This document shows, one piece after another, positions 1 through 11,711 of a DNA stretch of 64,000 bases. Position 1 is the first letter of the stretch; the number at the start of each line of letters is the position of its first letter. This stretch comes from Calonectria ilicicola (taxonomy: Eukaryota; Ascomycota; Sordariomycetes; Hypocreales; Nectriaceae). The stretch lies in NCBI GenBank assembly GCA_020809705.1, contig CP085827.1, forward strand, positions 5,580,001 through 5,644,000, read 5' to 3'. The notes under the pieces are model-generated. The model saw only the letters and a list, made by a program, of their open reading frames with translations. It was not told the DNA's origin and searched no databases. A program made the position numbers and the translations under genes.

Positions 1-2097
1 CTCTGAATGAAAGAATGCGCGCAGTGCCCTGCCCCACTGCTTTCTCCCCTGCATCGTCATATGTTCCATCTCATTCGACTCGCCTCTCACATATTAGGCT
101 CTTTAAATTGTCTTGTCGATCAAGAAGTTTATTATGCGGTGCCTTTCGAGATAGTACGAGGTGAGATAAACAGACAAGTTTGACTCACGGTTCTACTACG
201 TCACGATTCTCTCCTCATAATGTCAAATTCATCATCGTAATGAAGGTGTATTAAATATATCCTACCGCAGGGCGGTTTCTTTTTGAAACGGCTTTATTTC
301 GAACTGTGCGGAATTATTTGCAACCTGATTCATTGCACACCGGCTTACGCGTCAATTTCTTGGAATCGTCCATGTTTGCCGATTGTTCCGCATTGCTCCG
401 CCAAGCAGTGCGATTCGCACTTAGAAGCTATTCTAAATCTAAGCTTCACGGTGCGATTCGCACCCGAAAATGGGGCCCCGGCTTAAACTGCGGCCTTATC
501 CCACCGGCTAAAAATCCGATCCCTGTAACCATGCAACTTAATTTTCCTGGAGAAATGAATCCATGCCTGAAATTAGATGAAGACGCCGTATTCAAGCCAC
601 ATTGCAGAGCCCTGCTTCAGTACCCGGTGCCTCCACGTATGGTCGGGCGGATCATTTGGCCAACCGTGACTCTGTAAAAGTCCGATTCAATAGAGAACAC
701 TCAGTGAGAGCTGCCTAGGACCCATGTGATGTTTTTAACAGCCACCACAGGTTAATACCGTATCGTTTTATTGCGTTTGGTGTTTGGGAGGGAAAACGTG
801 CGACCCTCCCATAGTCTAGCAAAGCAGCCCGGAGACAGACCTTGATTGACTTGCGGACTTGACATATGAGAACACTATTCTGTAATTTAATCATCAGTCC
901 ACTGACATTCTTTCGAAAGGTTTTATTACCAATTGTATTGGGTTGTAAAGGGACATCCTCTCCTGTCCTGCAGGGCATCAGGCAAGAGAGTCAGTGTCAA
1001 AACAGCTCTCGCGTAGTGCCCCGTCTCCGCCCTTGTGCAGGCCGAGGTGGGTACATACCTGGCTACTATGAGGAGATGCGGGTGATGCTGACTGCCTGAT
1101 TTATAATAGAATGGCAGACTTTTTAATTCGGAATGTATGGCCTGAGACAGCACCAGATTGTCGATCAACTAGTAACCTTTTGTAGTTACTGTCCCTTGTC
1201 TGATCAGTAGCCTTAAGCAATAAATCTAACCTGAAATTTTACTTTAAATGCCTACCTGGTACTAAAAATGTGATAAAGTATTCTATTATGAGACTACTTG
1301 AGCTGGGCAAATGCCTGTGCTAATAGGCTGTGGTGAATGATTTGCCCTTCTAACCGAATTGCATGAGCCTTGTAAGTGGGGATTTATGTCTTACCCTTCC
1401 TTGGAGGTATTTGCTGTGGGTTTGATTTGATTCGCTTTAAATGGTTGTGGTTGCTGATATGAATGCGGAGGTCTATCTATGTATATGTTTAAAGTAATAC
1501 CTACCCGGTTTATTCTCTCTCCTTATTGTAACTATTTTATCTTAAATATTACTTTTATGCTAAAATTGATGATTTCATATATTATAATCCAATTATAAAT
1601 CATCCTCGTGTCAACAATGCCATTTCCTTCATCTCCTGTCTCGACTGAAGAAAAAGACAATCACAACGGAGGTACTATGAATATCCGATTGTTGTAAAGG
1701 TATTCAGCCTTATTGACAAGTACCTTGAATTTTTTATAAAATTGTTGTTGTCTAGGAGATATTTGGAAAATCGTTACTAGGGCTTGGATATTGGGGACAA
1801 ATTTATCCTTCGACCGGCCACACAGGATGCAATGAACCTAGTTGCCAATGGCGGCGAAATAAATTAGGCATATATATATGTAAGTATTATCTGACCCCCA
1901 CTCGGCCTAATTTCAAGGGCGCTAAAATATAATTGTACAGTGACGTGGTCTTAGGCTATTGATGAGATTGAGTCCTGCCAAGTGATAATGTGTGTATTTA
2001 TATGAGAATGGATTGTAAGATGTTACCCAATGTGCCTCAACATGAGCAAGTGGCTAATTATGCAGCACCACTGAGTCAATCAAGTCAATAGGTACAT
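1..2097. other. No recognisable gene; decayed accessory DNA
   Basis: I see no gene here. Open frames are short, overlap on both strands and resemble no family I know. AT content rises after about 1,200. The stretch lies just beyond the C-terminal end of the synthetase relic on the minus strand, so it may hold its 3' flank or older repeat debris. Confidence 0.5.
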
Positions 2098-3060
2098 TCA
2101 TTGTTCTTGCAACCATGCTTTAGCAGCCACAGCAAATAGGCTGGGATCAGCAAAGATATCTCTAACAGTAATAGCCAAACCAGTATCTCGGGCCATGGTA
2201 ACAAACTGGATTGCGGTAATTGAATCACCTCCAATTCGCATAAAGCTATCATTGCGGCCGATTTGATCGGCAGGTATTTTAAGAATCTCAGCCCACATCT
2301 CTTGAAGCTCAATCTCCATGAGGGTCTCCGGTGCACGCTTTTCGGAATCCACAAGTGCATAACTTGCAAGATCTTCACGAGAAGGTGAAGTTGTTATAGC
2401 CATGAGAGTCTGTCGGTCAATTTTGAGAGGAGTGATGGAAGTCATGACGACATATGAAGAACAAGGTGGGAATCATGTAAGTTGGTAGAGTGGTAGAGCT
2501 ATGGACAACTTGCCGACAGCTTCTATCACCTGGGCCTGCAAATCCCCACTAAGCTCAAGGAATACATTCTTAGCATCGACTTCCGGATTAGTGGAAACAC
2601 AAATGTCATTGCTGTTGTTGTCGTAGGCAACGAGATTAGTGCCTGATTCACCATAGAATACATCAACCACAACTTGACACTCTTAAGTGATTCACGGAGG
2701 TGATACTCAACCTCGCTCAACTCAACGCAAAGACCACAGATCTTCACCTACGTATCTTTACAGCCAACAAATTCAATAGTGCCATCATGGTTATAATAGC
2801 AAAGATCCCCAGATTTGAAAAAGCATAAGCAACTTGGGAATTCTCGCTGGGGAGCTCACTCAGGAAGCGAAATAACAGTTGACTGCTTCGTCAGGACAGA
2901 ATTCTGTAGGCATTCACGAAGGATAGTGGGGCCTTGGATAGCAACCTCACCAATGCATCCAATCGAAGCAAGGCGAGTATGGTCATTAGGGTCAACAATC
3001 CAGCAATAACCACTAACCTATCTACCAACATTCTAAGGTGAATTATCAGAAACCTATAAT
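2098..3060 (-). pseudogene. NRPS relic, adenylation C-terminal part plus carrier (T) domain
   Basis: Minus-strand reading gives adenylation-domain core motifs in order: an A6-like GEVAIQGP, an A7-like [15 protein letters not shown], and an A8-like KDT*VKICG..VELSEVEYHLRE, where the stop stands in place of Gln (CAG to TAG). A carrier domain follows (2098-2445) with the phosphopantetheine site GGDSITAIQF intact and a leading DSFM. The carrier frame ends at TGA just after WLQEQ. Non-ribosomal peptide synthetases use the A domain to activate an amino acid and the carrier Ser to tether it. Several stops and a disordered stretch near 2,820-2,880 show this copy is dead. It continues the A domain found at 9.4-10.1 kb; Helitron element 1 sits between the two halves. 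Confidence 0.85.
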
Positions 3061-3445
3061 CCAGATAACGGGAATGCCATCATCAGTTGTTTTATCACGT
3101 GCCATCTATACAGTTCTAACATCTAGCTTAAGATTGGAACTTTATACTTTGATCCTATTTGTTACGTGGGCATTGCGTCAGGCATGACTAAAACATGACC
3201 AATAATTACATCCCTGCTAGCATATAATATTGCGACAGCGACATTCTCATTTTGTTCTAATACGTAAGAAGGATGGTTTATTGTGTTGTTTATTTATATG
3301 ATCTAACCCTAATAAAGCAAGGCCAAACTATATAGAGTTGGCTGGTATCGAGCGGGGTTCCCTACCCGTCCTGCTCTCTCAGCTTCCCCCCAAATGTGCG
3401 CACTGGGCTCATTTTTCATTCAAATAAATTTGGACAAGGAGAAAT

Positions 3446-6303
3446 ATGCCAGACACCTCTCAAGTCTGTACTAGGTGTGGAGAGCCTTGGGTGTCAGGTC
3501 TGTCTGGGACATTTCGTACATGCCCACGATGTCGAGAGCTGGATAAGATTCGTTCTGAGAGGAGGAAGCGTAAGTTCAGTGCGCTGCAGAATAATGATGG
3601 AATGCAGCGTTGTACTTCATGCTATAGGCCCTGGAGCTCGACGCTCTTTCGTACATGCGATGCTTGCCGTCAGAATACTGCCAGGGCGAAAAAAAGACAA
3701 CGCGATTCGGGATTGGTTCATGTATCAGCACCACGCGCTAGTGGAAGTGCTGTTTGTTCAAACTGCCATAGACCCTGGCATTCGGATTTATATATGATGT
3801 GCGATGAATGCCGCCACAATATCGCTTTACGTCGTGCTGGCCAGGCTATCGCATCTCCTGTGACCAACTCTATTGATACACATATCAATAGATCCGACCA
3901 AAACAGCCAACCACAAATTACTTCAGTCACTACCGAGACCAGGTCCTCCGATGGTTCTCTTACGCCTCTTCCCGAATTATTAGCAACAACAACGAGAACA
4001 AATATTGCCAGAAGAACTCGACCTGGCAGAATGTGGTGGGAACGCGTGTCCTGTCTCAGAATACGGCAATTTAATCAAAGCTGGACTCGACAGTGCAACT
4101 TTTGCTCGATATCACTCCTCTCGACAGAAAAGTCAGGATGGTGTTGTACGAATGGAAAAAGAATAGCCCCAGGACTGCCGCCGTATCCGGCATATTTTCA
4201 ACAATGGCTGGACAACACAGATTTGCCATTATCATCGCTAAGTCGGCGACTTAATAGCCTCTTTGCATTTTCGCTTATAGGATCATCCGAGACCTTTATT
4301 CATCCACCTCCACCAGCTGATGTCGTCGTCTCTGGTCGAGTGTACCATCGGCTGCCTAATCTTTCCACAGGAGATCATAGCATGCGATGGTTTTTATACG
4401 ATGAGTCCGCACGATCGCGAGCTGCAAGAGATAAGCGGGTGCCCTCAACTGCTGTAGATAATGTTCGCAATTTACTGGAGAGAGTCAACCCATATGTGCG
4501 CACTGTCCGTCATGCTATGTCGACCGTTGATCCCGAGGCTACACCAATAGCAGTAGAACTAAGAGATTTTCCTGCCGACGGAGAAGTAGCTGCGATTGTC
4601 AATATGCAAAATCTAAGCAGGGTCAACCCCCGAAAGGTCCTTTATTTTACCCGCGATGGACAGTGTCAGTTTATACATATTCTTTCCAGACATTATAAAC
4701 CTCTGCAGTATCCCTTATTGTTCCCGACTGGTATTCCAGGTTGGGGATTATCTGAATCTTCCCGTTCTACCTCCGATGAAGTTGATGATCGGTACCGTTT
4801 GACGCAACAACAATGGTATCGCAGCCTGCTTCTTAGTGAGCCGCGTTTTAATTATTTTGGCCGGCTTACCTGCGAATATTTAGTCGACATGTTTTCCAGG
4901 ATTGAAGATGCCAGACTGCACTATTTGAGGTACGGTCGAACACTCCAAACATCTGGCCTAGACCCAGTAGCAAATCGCATGTCAGTAGATTGGATGCGAA
5001 ATAGGCTACCATCTCACTTTATAGGTTCCCGGGCATGGGCCTCTGATCAAGTAGCTGATGCCTTAGCTCTGGCTCGAAAGTTCGGCAAGCCGAGCTTTTT
5101 TATTACAATGACCACAAATCCCAATTGGCCTGAAATACGTTACTGTATGAAATCAGGCCAAGTCTTTACTGATATTCCAGTAATTGTTTGCCGAGTATTC
5201 AATCTCAGAATGAAGTATTTAAGGAACTTCATTAAAAATCACTTTGGAACTATTTTATATTTCATCAATGTAGTTGAATTCCAAAAACGAGGTTTACCGC
5301 ATTGCCATATGCTAATTAAAGTCAGAACTCCAGCTATCCTCTTAACCAGTAAAACATTTGTCTAAAGCAATAACCTTTATTACAGGTATCACCAGAACCT
5401 ACTTTGGAAGCTCTTGACAAAATTATCTCTGCTGAGCTACCACGATTACCTGCAGATGCGGAATTGCGTGCTGCGGTTCTTCGATCCAATATACACAGTA
5501 AAACGCATCTGTCTAGAAGAAATGCCTATTGCAATAAAGATGGACATTGTAGGTTTGGATTTCCTCAACCTATATCGGATAGGACAACCATGGATTCGCA
5601 AGATCGAGTGCATTTTCGACGCCGGGAGGCAGAGGATGCATGGGTCGTACCATATATGCCTTCCCTGTTGCTATACATGGACTCGCATATACATATTGAT
5701 GTTTGTCTCTCTGCTCATGTCTTTATGTATTTGTTTAAATATTTGTTCAAGGGACAGGATCGAACTGGGTTCCGCCTTGAAGGCGAATCTGCTCCTGATA
5801 TCCCAGATGAATACCATGATTATATCGCAGCAAGATATCTATCGTCATCTGAAGCTGCATGGCGAATATTATCATTCAATATCGCCTCCAAGGAGCCTCC
5901 AGTCCAAGGTCTGCCAATACATCTGGAAAATCAGCAATTTGGCCAATTGATCCAATCTTCCAACCAATCATTTATGTCTGAGTTGCTCTGGTATTTCCGG
6001 AGACCACCACATCATCCTTTTATTAATCTTACATATCCAGAGTTTTACAGCAAATATTATTATATTACCTTGCCACTTAATCATCTATTAAAGCAACATC
6101 AATGGTTTATTGCAAACACTCAGACAAGAGAGGGTGTAAAACAGAGAGTCCTAACACAACGGCAGAAGGGAAACTCAGTAACACGCATACACACTGTACA
6201 CCCACGTGTCGGAGAATTATTTTATCTTCGTTTATTGCTCCAAAACCGACCAGCCTTTACATTCTCTGAACTAAGATTAGTTGAAGGAGTACAATATCAC
6301 ACA
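3446..6303 (+). pseudogene. Helitron element 1 Rep-helicase gene, zinc array and Rep part
   Basis: The N-terminal half of the transposase, starting at ATG 3446 just before the first Cys pair. Residues 8-29, 56-74 and 104-122 form three CxxC-x3-W-x(8-11)-CxxC modules, each followed by a basic stretch, probably zinc ribbons that bind nucleic acid. The Helitron Rep follows: FFITMTTNPNWPE, then the metal-binding HUH motif as GLPHCHMLI near residue 620. After a probable 47-nt intron (5349-5395, restoring the frame) comes the paired-tyrosine segment VFMYLFKYLFKGQDR, which nicks and rejoins DNA in this family. The frame is open to an in-frame TAA at 6304-6306, after which the same frame continues into the helicase. 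The single stop makes this copy probably inactive, though otherwise well preserved. Confidence 0.85.
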
Positions 6304-6306
6304 TAA

Positions 6307-8131
6307 CAGGAAGCTGCTATAGCAATGGGGCTTTTCCAAAATATATCTGAAGCTAAATATGCTATGGAAGAGGCCGTTGCATATTTTAGCCGACCCTCGC
6401 AACTTCGCTTTTTATTTGCTTATTTATTATTGGACTTCCCCTCACCAGCAGTCGAATTATGGGAACAATTCCATTCTGCAATGTCTGCCGATTTTAATCT
6501 ACATTATGGAACACGCGAGGCACAATCACATACACTACAATCAATATCACGAATCTTACGATCCAATGGCGCCACCCTGAGACAATACGGTCTCCCAGAA
6601 CCAGAATATATTGAACGCGAAGTCAACATTGAGTTAGATGCCTTTGCACCACAACAAGAAAGGCTATTAGCACGCAGCCATCGATCTTATGAGGCTCTTA
6701 ATATTGATCAATGTTATGTATTTGACACAATATATCATGCTATTCCTAATGGCGGATGTTTCTTTCTTGATGGAAAGGCTGGGAGGGGCAAAACATTTCT
6801 GGTACAATCCTTATGCGATCGAATTCGTGGTGAAGGTAAGGTAGTGTGTATCACAGGTTCGACAGCCCTGAGCGTTACTCTCTATGAACGCGGTCGTACG
6901 GCTCATTCTATGTTTGGAATTCCCGTACGCGAAAATTCGACTGAATTAGTTTCATCCATCCGGTTAACATCACCTCGGGCCGAGTTGCTACGCCACGCGA
7001 GTTTTATATTATGGGAGGAATTTCCTATGGCCAACAAAGCTGCCATTGAATGTGCTGATGAACTACTGCGCAGTATTACCAATGACAATCGCCCATTCGG
7101 GAACAAGACATTTATTGGTATAGGTGACTTTCGACAAGTGGCTCCTGTTACACCAGCCACAACGGCACCTGCTGCTGTATTTGACAGTTCGATCCGTTCA
7201 TCCTCCCTATGGCAACACTTTGAGATTCTACGTCTCACTACGCCGATAAGAACAGCATCCGATCCGCTATACTCGGACTGGCTCGATAAAGTAGGTGACG
7301 GTATACCACCATATAATGTTGAAGTACCCTTGGATCATCTAGACGAAGTAGATTCGCTCCAAGAGGCTGTGGACTTTCTGTTCCCCGATGAAACCACCAT
7401 GAACCCATCACAATCTGTCCTTCGGTCTTTCTTGAGTCCGTTCAATATGCAGGTAGATGAGTTCAACAGCCTGATGTTGAGGCAATTACCCGGCAACGAA
7501 GGTCGATATCATTCATGTATTCCTAAACAGTCCCATCTTGCTGATATCTTGGTCTTTTCTAGGAACATTTCTTAGTACAAATTGTATTAAGGAAATGGAT
7601 GAGCCTGATCAAAGAATACCTGCTGGTATTATTTCCGACTACCTAGCCTTGCTGGAAGAACCAGGTGTTCCTCCTCACGAACTTCATCTCAAGGAAGGAG
7701 CAGTTTGTGCCTTGATGAGAAATCTATTTATTGACAAAGGGTTGGTAAAAAATGCCCGAGTCCGAATTCTGCATCTTGGTCGTCGTATTATCTATATCCA
7801 AGTGCTACACACTGCCACGACCAATCATGAAGATATTGAATTCTGTCTCCCACGCATTAGCTTTGATTTTCAACCAAGAATGACAAATTGGACTGTCCAA
7901 CGGCGACAGTTTCCTCTACGTCTAGCATATGCAACAACGTTCAATAGCTGCCAAGGCCTTACACTAGATCGAGTTGTTCTGGATCTTCGAACCCCGGTAT
8001 TTGCGCATGGTCAACTATATACCAGTCTCTCACGGGTGCGGCAACGCTCAGACCTCCGAATCCTTTTGGCCCGGGACAATGAGGAAAAGAAAACCACAAA
8101 TGTTGTATTCCATGAACTGCTTTTAGATTAG
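6307..8131 (+). pseudogene. Helitron element 1 Rep-helicase gene, PIF1-type helicase part
   Basis: Continues the frame of the Rep segment after a TAA. Superfamily 1B helicase motifs are visible in order: Walker A GKAGRGKT, ITGSTALSV with ERGRTAHSMFGIP, a Walker B variant WEEFPM (usual form DE.PM), GDFRQVAPV, then RNLFIDKGLVKNARV, YATTFNSCQGLTLDRV and YTSLSRVRQRSDLRIL. The helicase unwinds the strand displaced during rolling-circle transposition. Around 7,520-7,590 the reading moves from frame 1 to frame 2. A short intron is possible (GT at about 7,517), but the simplest join creates a stop, so a frameshift is as likely. The gene ends at TAG 8129-8131, about 240 bp before the accessory gene on the same strand. 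Confidence 0.85.
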
Positions 8132-8369
8132 CAGACTAGCTGGATTGGAAATAGTATGATAATAATTTAAGCTTCCTTAGTTTAACCCTCTAAAAATAAT
8201 AGCGTGATAATATAAACCATCACATCTAATACACGTCATCATTAGATCATAGATATGCAGCCATTTAGCTAAATACCAATATCACATAACTAACTGGCCC
8301 TCACTTTAATTCTTCTGTTTATATGCCTTTTTTTTCTTTTTTAATTATACTATAATCACAGAAGATAAG

Positions 8370-9339
8370 ATGACTTCACCTCTACCAAAACTTACAAACA
8401 CAATCCATATCCGGGATTTCATTGACAATGTTTTACCAGATAGCTCCCAACCCAACACTCCAAATTACGTGGAGATTCACTCAAATATTAATATCTTTCC
8501 AGAAGATGAATTCTATGATCTTGATGTGATTGTGGAACCTATTCATACCTGTATACGAGCATATCTCAAAGCAACAGATCGATCTCTATACATGACAAAT
8601 GCATTTTTTTATGCTGATGGGCGATTCATAACTAGCCTAACCCCAGAAGGAAACCTTGAAATTATTGTCCATGCATTGAGTATGGAAAGGTATACATTGA
8701 AGACTAATAACTAGACGATGATAAAGTATTAATGTCAAAAAAAGGCACCCTGGCAATGTTTCAGATTTTACAAAATACCAAGAGAATCTTCCAGAACAAT
8801 GGTGTCCAATGATTATAATACTTGGCTTTATTAGTGAACGGTTTACAATACCAGCAGAGAACCATACACTTCGTAACTTTGAGCTAATTAGCTCTATTTA
8901 TGATCCTGCGAAGGGAGAAGCGACCGAATTTACAGTGTTATGCTTTTTCGGGCAAGGGAGGAGATGGGAAAACATGATTGTTCCCAGCACTGGTTCGTTT
9001 GTGAGTATTACAGCTAAAGTAGTAGGTCACACTTCAACGAATCGACTAGCCGTTCGCATCTTGGATTTGACCTACCTCCCGAAAACTCCATCCCAAAACG
9101 GACCTGTCTCACCGCAAACTACGACTAAAAAAAGGCAAGACCGCTGGGGTGGTCGAGTTCAATCGAGTCCAACTAGACAGTCCAACTCGACACGCTCATT
9201 ACAATCAAGCCAAAGTCATACAGAAGGAGAATTTGGTGACACACCACCAACACAAGATGTTAATGATGATGCACCAAACCCTCTCTTTGCTCCACCCCAT
9301 AAACTCCGAAAAAAACGGCGCCAGAGCTACGCTGAATAG
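8370..9339 (+). CDS. Helitron accessory protein, two-domain, element 1
   Basis: An intact 304-residue protein if a 55-nt intron is removed (exons 8370-8689 and 8745-9339; donor GTATAC, acceptor AAAAAAAG, branch-like CTAATAAC). Across the junction the text reads SMER-HPGNVSDFTKYQ and stays open to the TAG at 9337-9339. The first domain (about 105 residues) and the second (about 100 residues, from EQWCPMIIILGF to RILDLTYLP) are beta-rich in appearance. A low-complexity Ser/Gln/Thr tail follows and ends in a basic cluster (KLRKKRRQ), possibly a nuclear signal. I recognise no named family. The position, downstream of the helicase inside the transposon, and the matching gene in element 2 suggest a single-strand DNA-binding (RPA/OB-fold-like) partner; that is inference. 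It carries no stops, unlike its neighbour. Confidence 0.65.
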
Positions 9340-9410
9340 GGTACAAGCATGTAATTTACTATTATATAACAGAATGGAAACTATTCTTTTTTTTTCAAAT
9401 GATATCCAGG

Positions 9411-9429
9411 GCGCGGAGCGCAGTATTTT
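9411..9429 (+). repeat. Candidate 3' terminal hairpin of Helitron element 1
   Basis: GCGC-GGA-GCGC forms a 4-bp GC stem, followed by AGTATTTT. Immediately beyond it the reverse strand reads NRPS adenylation text, so this is where element sequence stops. Helitrons typically end in a short hairpin. The exact terminal base is not fixed. Confidence 0.45.
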
Positions 9430-11270
9430 CTCGTTGGTAGTATACCATTCGTTAAGTATGCCAAACACGCAAGTCTCTACTAATCCCCAAGCAATCACAG
9501 ATCAAAGTCCACCAACCCAGCAATCAAAAACATCTCAGCTGATAGCCTCACCAGTGAGGAGTAAAAGACCTAGGCCAGGCATATCTTCAGGATTAATAAT
9601 ACGTGTAAACGCAGAAGTAAGAAATGCCCAGTTGACTTACTGCTCATTTACAAATTCGCGTAGATTATCCATTCGACCATAATCCGAGGGCACGCACAAT
9701 GTGGCCCCAGAAATAAGTAGGATAATGATCTCCTCAATACAAAGATCAAAAACATAGAAGGCGAATTGTAGAATCCTAACTTATGAGGTTCATCCAAGAC
9801 ATTTTGCGATAGCTTTCTAACTAGTAGCGACAGCATAATAATACATGACGAGACCCTTAGGAGTGCCAGTGCTTCTAGAAGTGAAAAGAACATATACGAT
9901 ATGATGCGGGGTTATTCCCTTCGCGGTCAATTTAGAGTCACGACCATAGTTGCCAATTAATTCTTGGTCAAGCTCAGGCATGACCTTAACAACACTAGAC
10001 ACTAGGGGAGAGCACTTGGCGAGGTTAGCCTGAGAGCATAGGCAAAGAGTCGCACCAGCCTGTGAAATAATTCTTTTCTGGCGCTGGTTAGGATGAGATG
10101 GGTCAAGCATTAATATCAAGCGTATTAGGGCGTTAAATTACTTAGCCCTCGATTAGTTGGTAAACAGTGGTATTAAGAATCTCAGGATGGTCGCTGTCAA
10201 ACTCGATAGCTTTTTAAAGATCCCATTCATTAACAACCAAAGCATCTTCTAGCAACTTATCACTTTAAATTACTAGCTGTTTCATAATTTGGCCAAATTA
10301 TGAGATATTGCTTCAACCCAAGTGGTAGTAACAATATCTAGGTTCTAAATTAGAACAAGCTCGACCTTGTCAGCATGTGTTAAGGCTTGCATGACCAAGG
10401 GGTAGCTGAAATATTCTTCTCGTCTCTCCTCTTCGAATTTATTAGTAGCGCCCAGAAGGAAAGACGAATCAGAGTCGCTTCCAGAGATGTTAATATATTG
10501 CACAGGCTGGATGACGATCAGACTAGAGAACTCACAGGCCTCTTGGGTTTTCAGGCTAATCTTGCTGATATTGTGAAGCCTAAATTGCTCATTTGCCACC
10601 ATTTCTAAGGCTTGGGTCTGAATATTTTGCCGAAGTCTAGACATTGTTATTTTCTTATAAAGACGAACTCGGATGGGTACAGTATAAACTGCAGGACCGG
10701 TCATCATGTCAATACCAGCCACTGGTGCATGGCGACCAGAAATCGAGGCACTAAAGTAAATGTCATCAGTCTCGGAATAGCGCACAAGAACATTTGCCCA
10801 TGCTGCACGCAAACTAGTAACTTTAGTAATAGAGTTATTAATACAGTCAAGATAAGAGATATTTGACTTCATAATTTGGGCCCTGCTGAGGATTGTTTCG
10901 CTTGTTCCTGGGAAATCTTAGGAAAGTGGTCCTTTGAGAACCTTGCAGCTAAGTCTTCCAGTAATCGATAGCTGATTTATGATCCATCTCGGAAATATAT
11001 TTAATAAATTTTGAATATGGCTGGAGTGAATTAACACTTTCGCCATCTTAGATGCTGCAGAGCGTCTTAGGAACCACATTCAAGTTCCAACCATCAAAAG
11101 TAGCATGGTGCAGAATAAGTACAAAATGCTTCTTCCCACTTAATTTGTTAACAAGGGCATAATGACAGAGACGAGAGCTATATTGCATCTTTATTTTCTT
11201 AGCATCATCGATAAACAATGCTAAGTCTTTTCCGCTTATATGCTCCCATAATGGCTGCTCTCTAATAATA
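9430..11270 (-). pseudogene. NRPS relic, condensation domain plus adenylation N-terminal part
   Basis: Reading leftwards on the minus strand: a condensation domain with its catalytic HHATFDGW intact (about 11,085-11,130), then LRAAWANVLVRYSETDDIYF, SGRHAPVAGIDMMTGP and IPIRVRL (10,345-10,872). An adenylation domain follows with LDPSHPNQRQK, the A3 motif as LFTSRSTGTPKG (GlySer changed to Arg-Ser), A4-like [30 protein letters not shown] and A5-like AWGLVETCVFG. Condensation domains join two carrier-bound residues. TAG and TGA codons stand where Gln or Arg is expected (EQ*VNW, AIS*DVF), a C-to-T decay pattern. The block ends at 9,430 where Helitron 1 is inserted, and begins at 11,270 where Helitron 2 ends. 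The A domain continues at 3,045-2,470. Confidence 0.87.
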
Positions 11271-11273
11271 GTG

Positions 11274-11288
11274 CTCTCGGAACGAGAG
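11274..11288 (-). repeat. Candidate 3' terminal hairpin of Helitron element 2
   Basis: A perfect 6-bp stem (CTCTCG/CGAGAG) with a 3-nt loop, followed on the minus strand by CACTATTATTAG. ATTATTAGAGAG already reads as NRPS (IIRE), so the element end lies within a few bases. Element 1 has a comparable hairpin followed by AGTATT. Confidence 0.45.
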
Positions 11289-11711
11289 TTTAAGGGGCGC
11301 TAAAAAGAAGAGGTATGCAGGATGGTGTTTCCCAGTGTGATTCTTGATTAGGTAATATCCTCTCCACTTTACACTCGTCTGACCAGTCTCCCATCTTCAA
11401 AGTTGCTCCATTCTACACAATCCAGCCAATCTTTACCTTCTATTTTTCTTCAATTTCCTTTAAATCACCTGATTTTCACGTGGATATTCATGTGATTTGG
11501 CCTTTCTACGTAATGGTAGGGCCTTTTTTTATTTTTCTAGCATTTTTTCTGGTTTTTCTGATTATTTTTTGGAGGGGCTTGGGAAGAAAATAAGAAATCG
11601 GCTGTAAAGCAGATTTATATAGTTCTAGAATCGCTTGCTTATACTACTTTACTAATCAATCAGCTCTTAATTAGTAATAGATTGTTCTCCTTATTGATCT
11701 AGCTCCTCCTT

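Larger units (their letters stand above)
3060..9430 (+). mobile_element. Helitron-type rolling-circle transposon, element 1
   Basis: A plus-strand element carrying a zinc-array/Rep/PIF1-helicase gene (3446-8131) and an accessory gene (8370-9339). It is bounded on both sides by halves of one NRPS adenylation domain: A5-like text (ETCVFG..LNEWYTTNE) resumes at about 9,430 and the A5-A6 linker (NVGR*VSGYCWIVDP) at about 3,045. The 3' side ends in an 11-nt GCGC-GGA-GCGC hairpin followed by AGTATTTT. The exact 5' end is not resolved: 3,060-3,440 has no feature I can name, and a reverse-strand reading at 3,170-3,270 looks weakly coding but is unidentified. Family identity rests on the HUH and paired-Tyr Rep plus PIF1 helicase, which is diagnostic for Helitrons. 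Confidence 0.8.

Noticed and set aside
6284..6306. A tiny intron removing the TAA at 6304
   Set aside because: The only GT..AG pair would be about 21 nt, too short for a fungal intron; a nonsense mutation is simpler.
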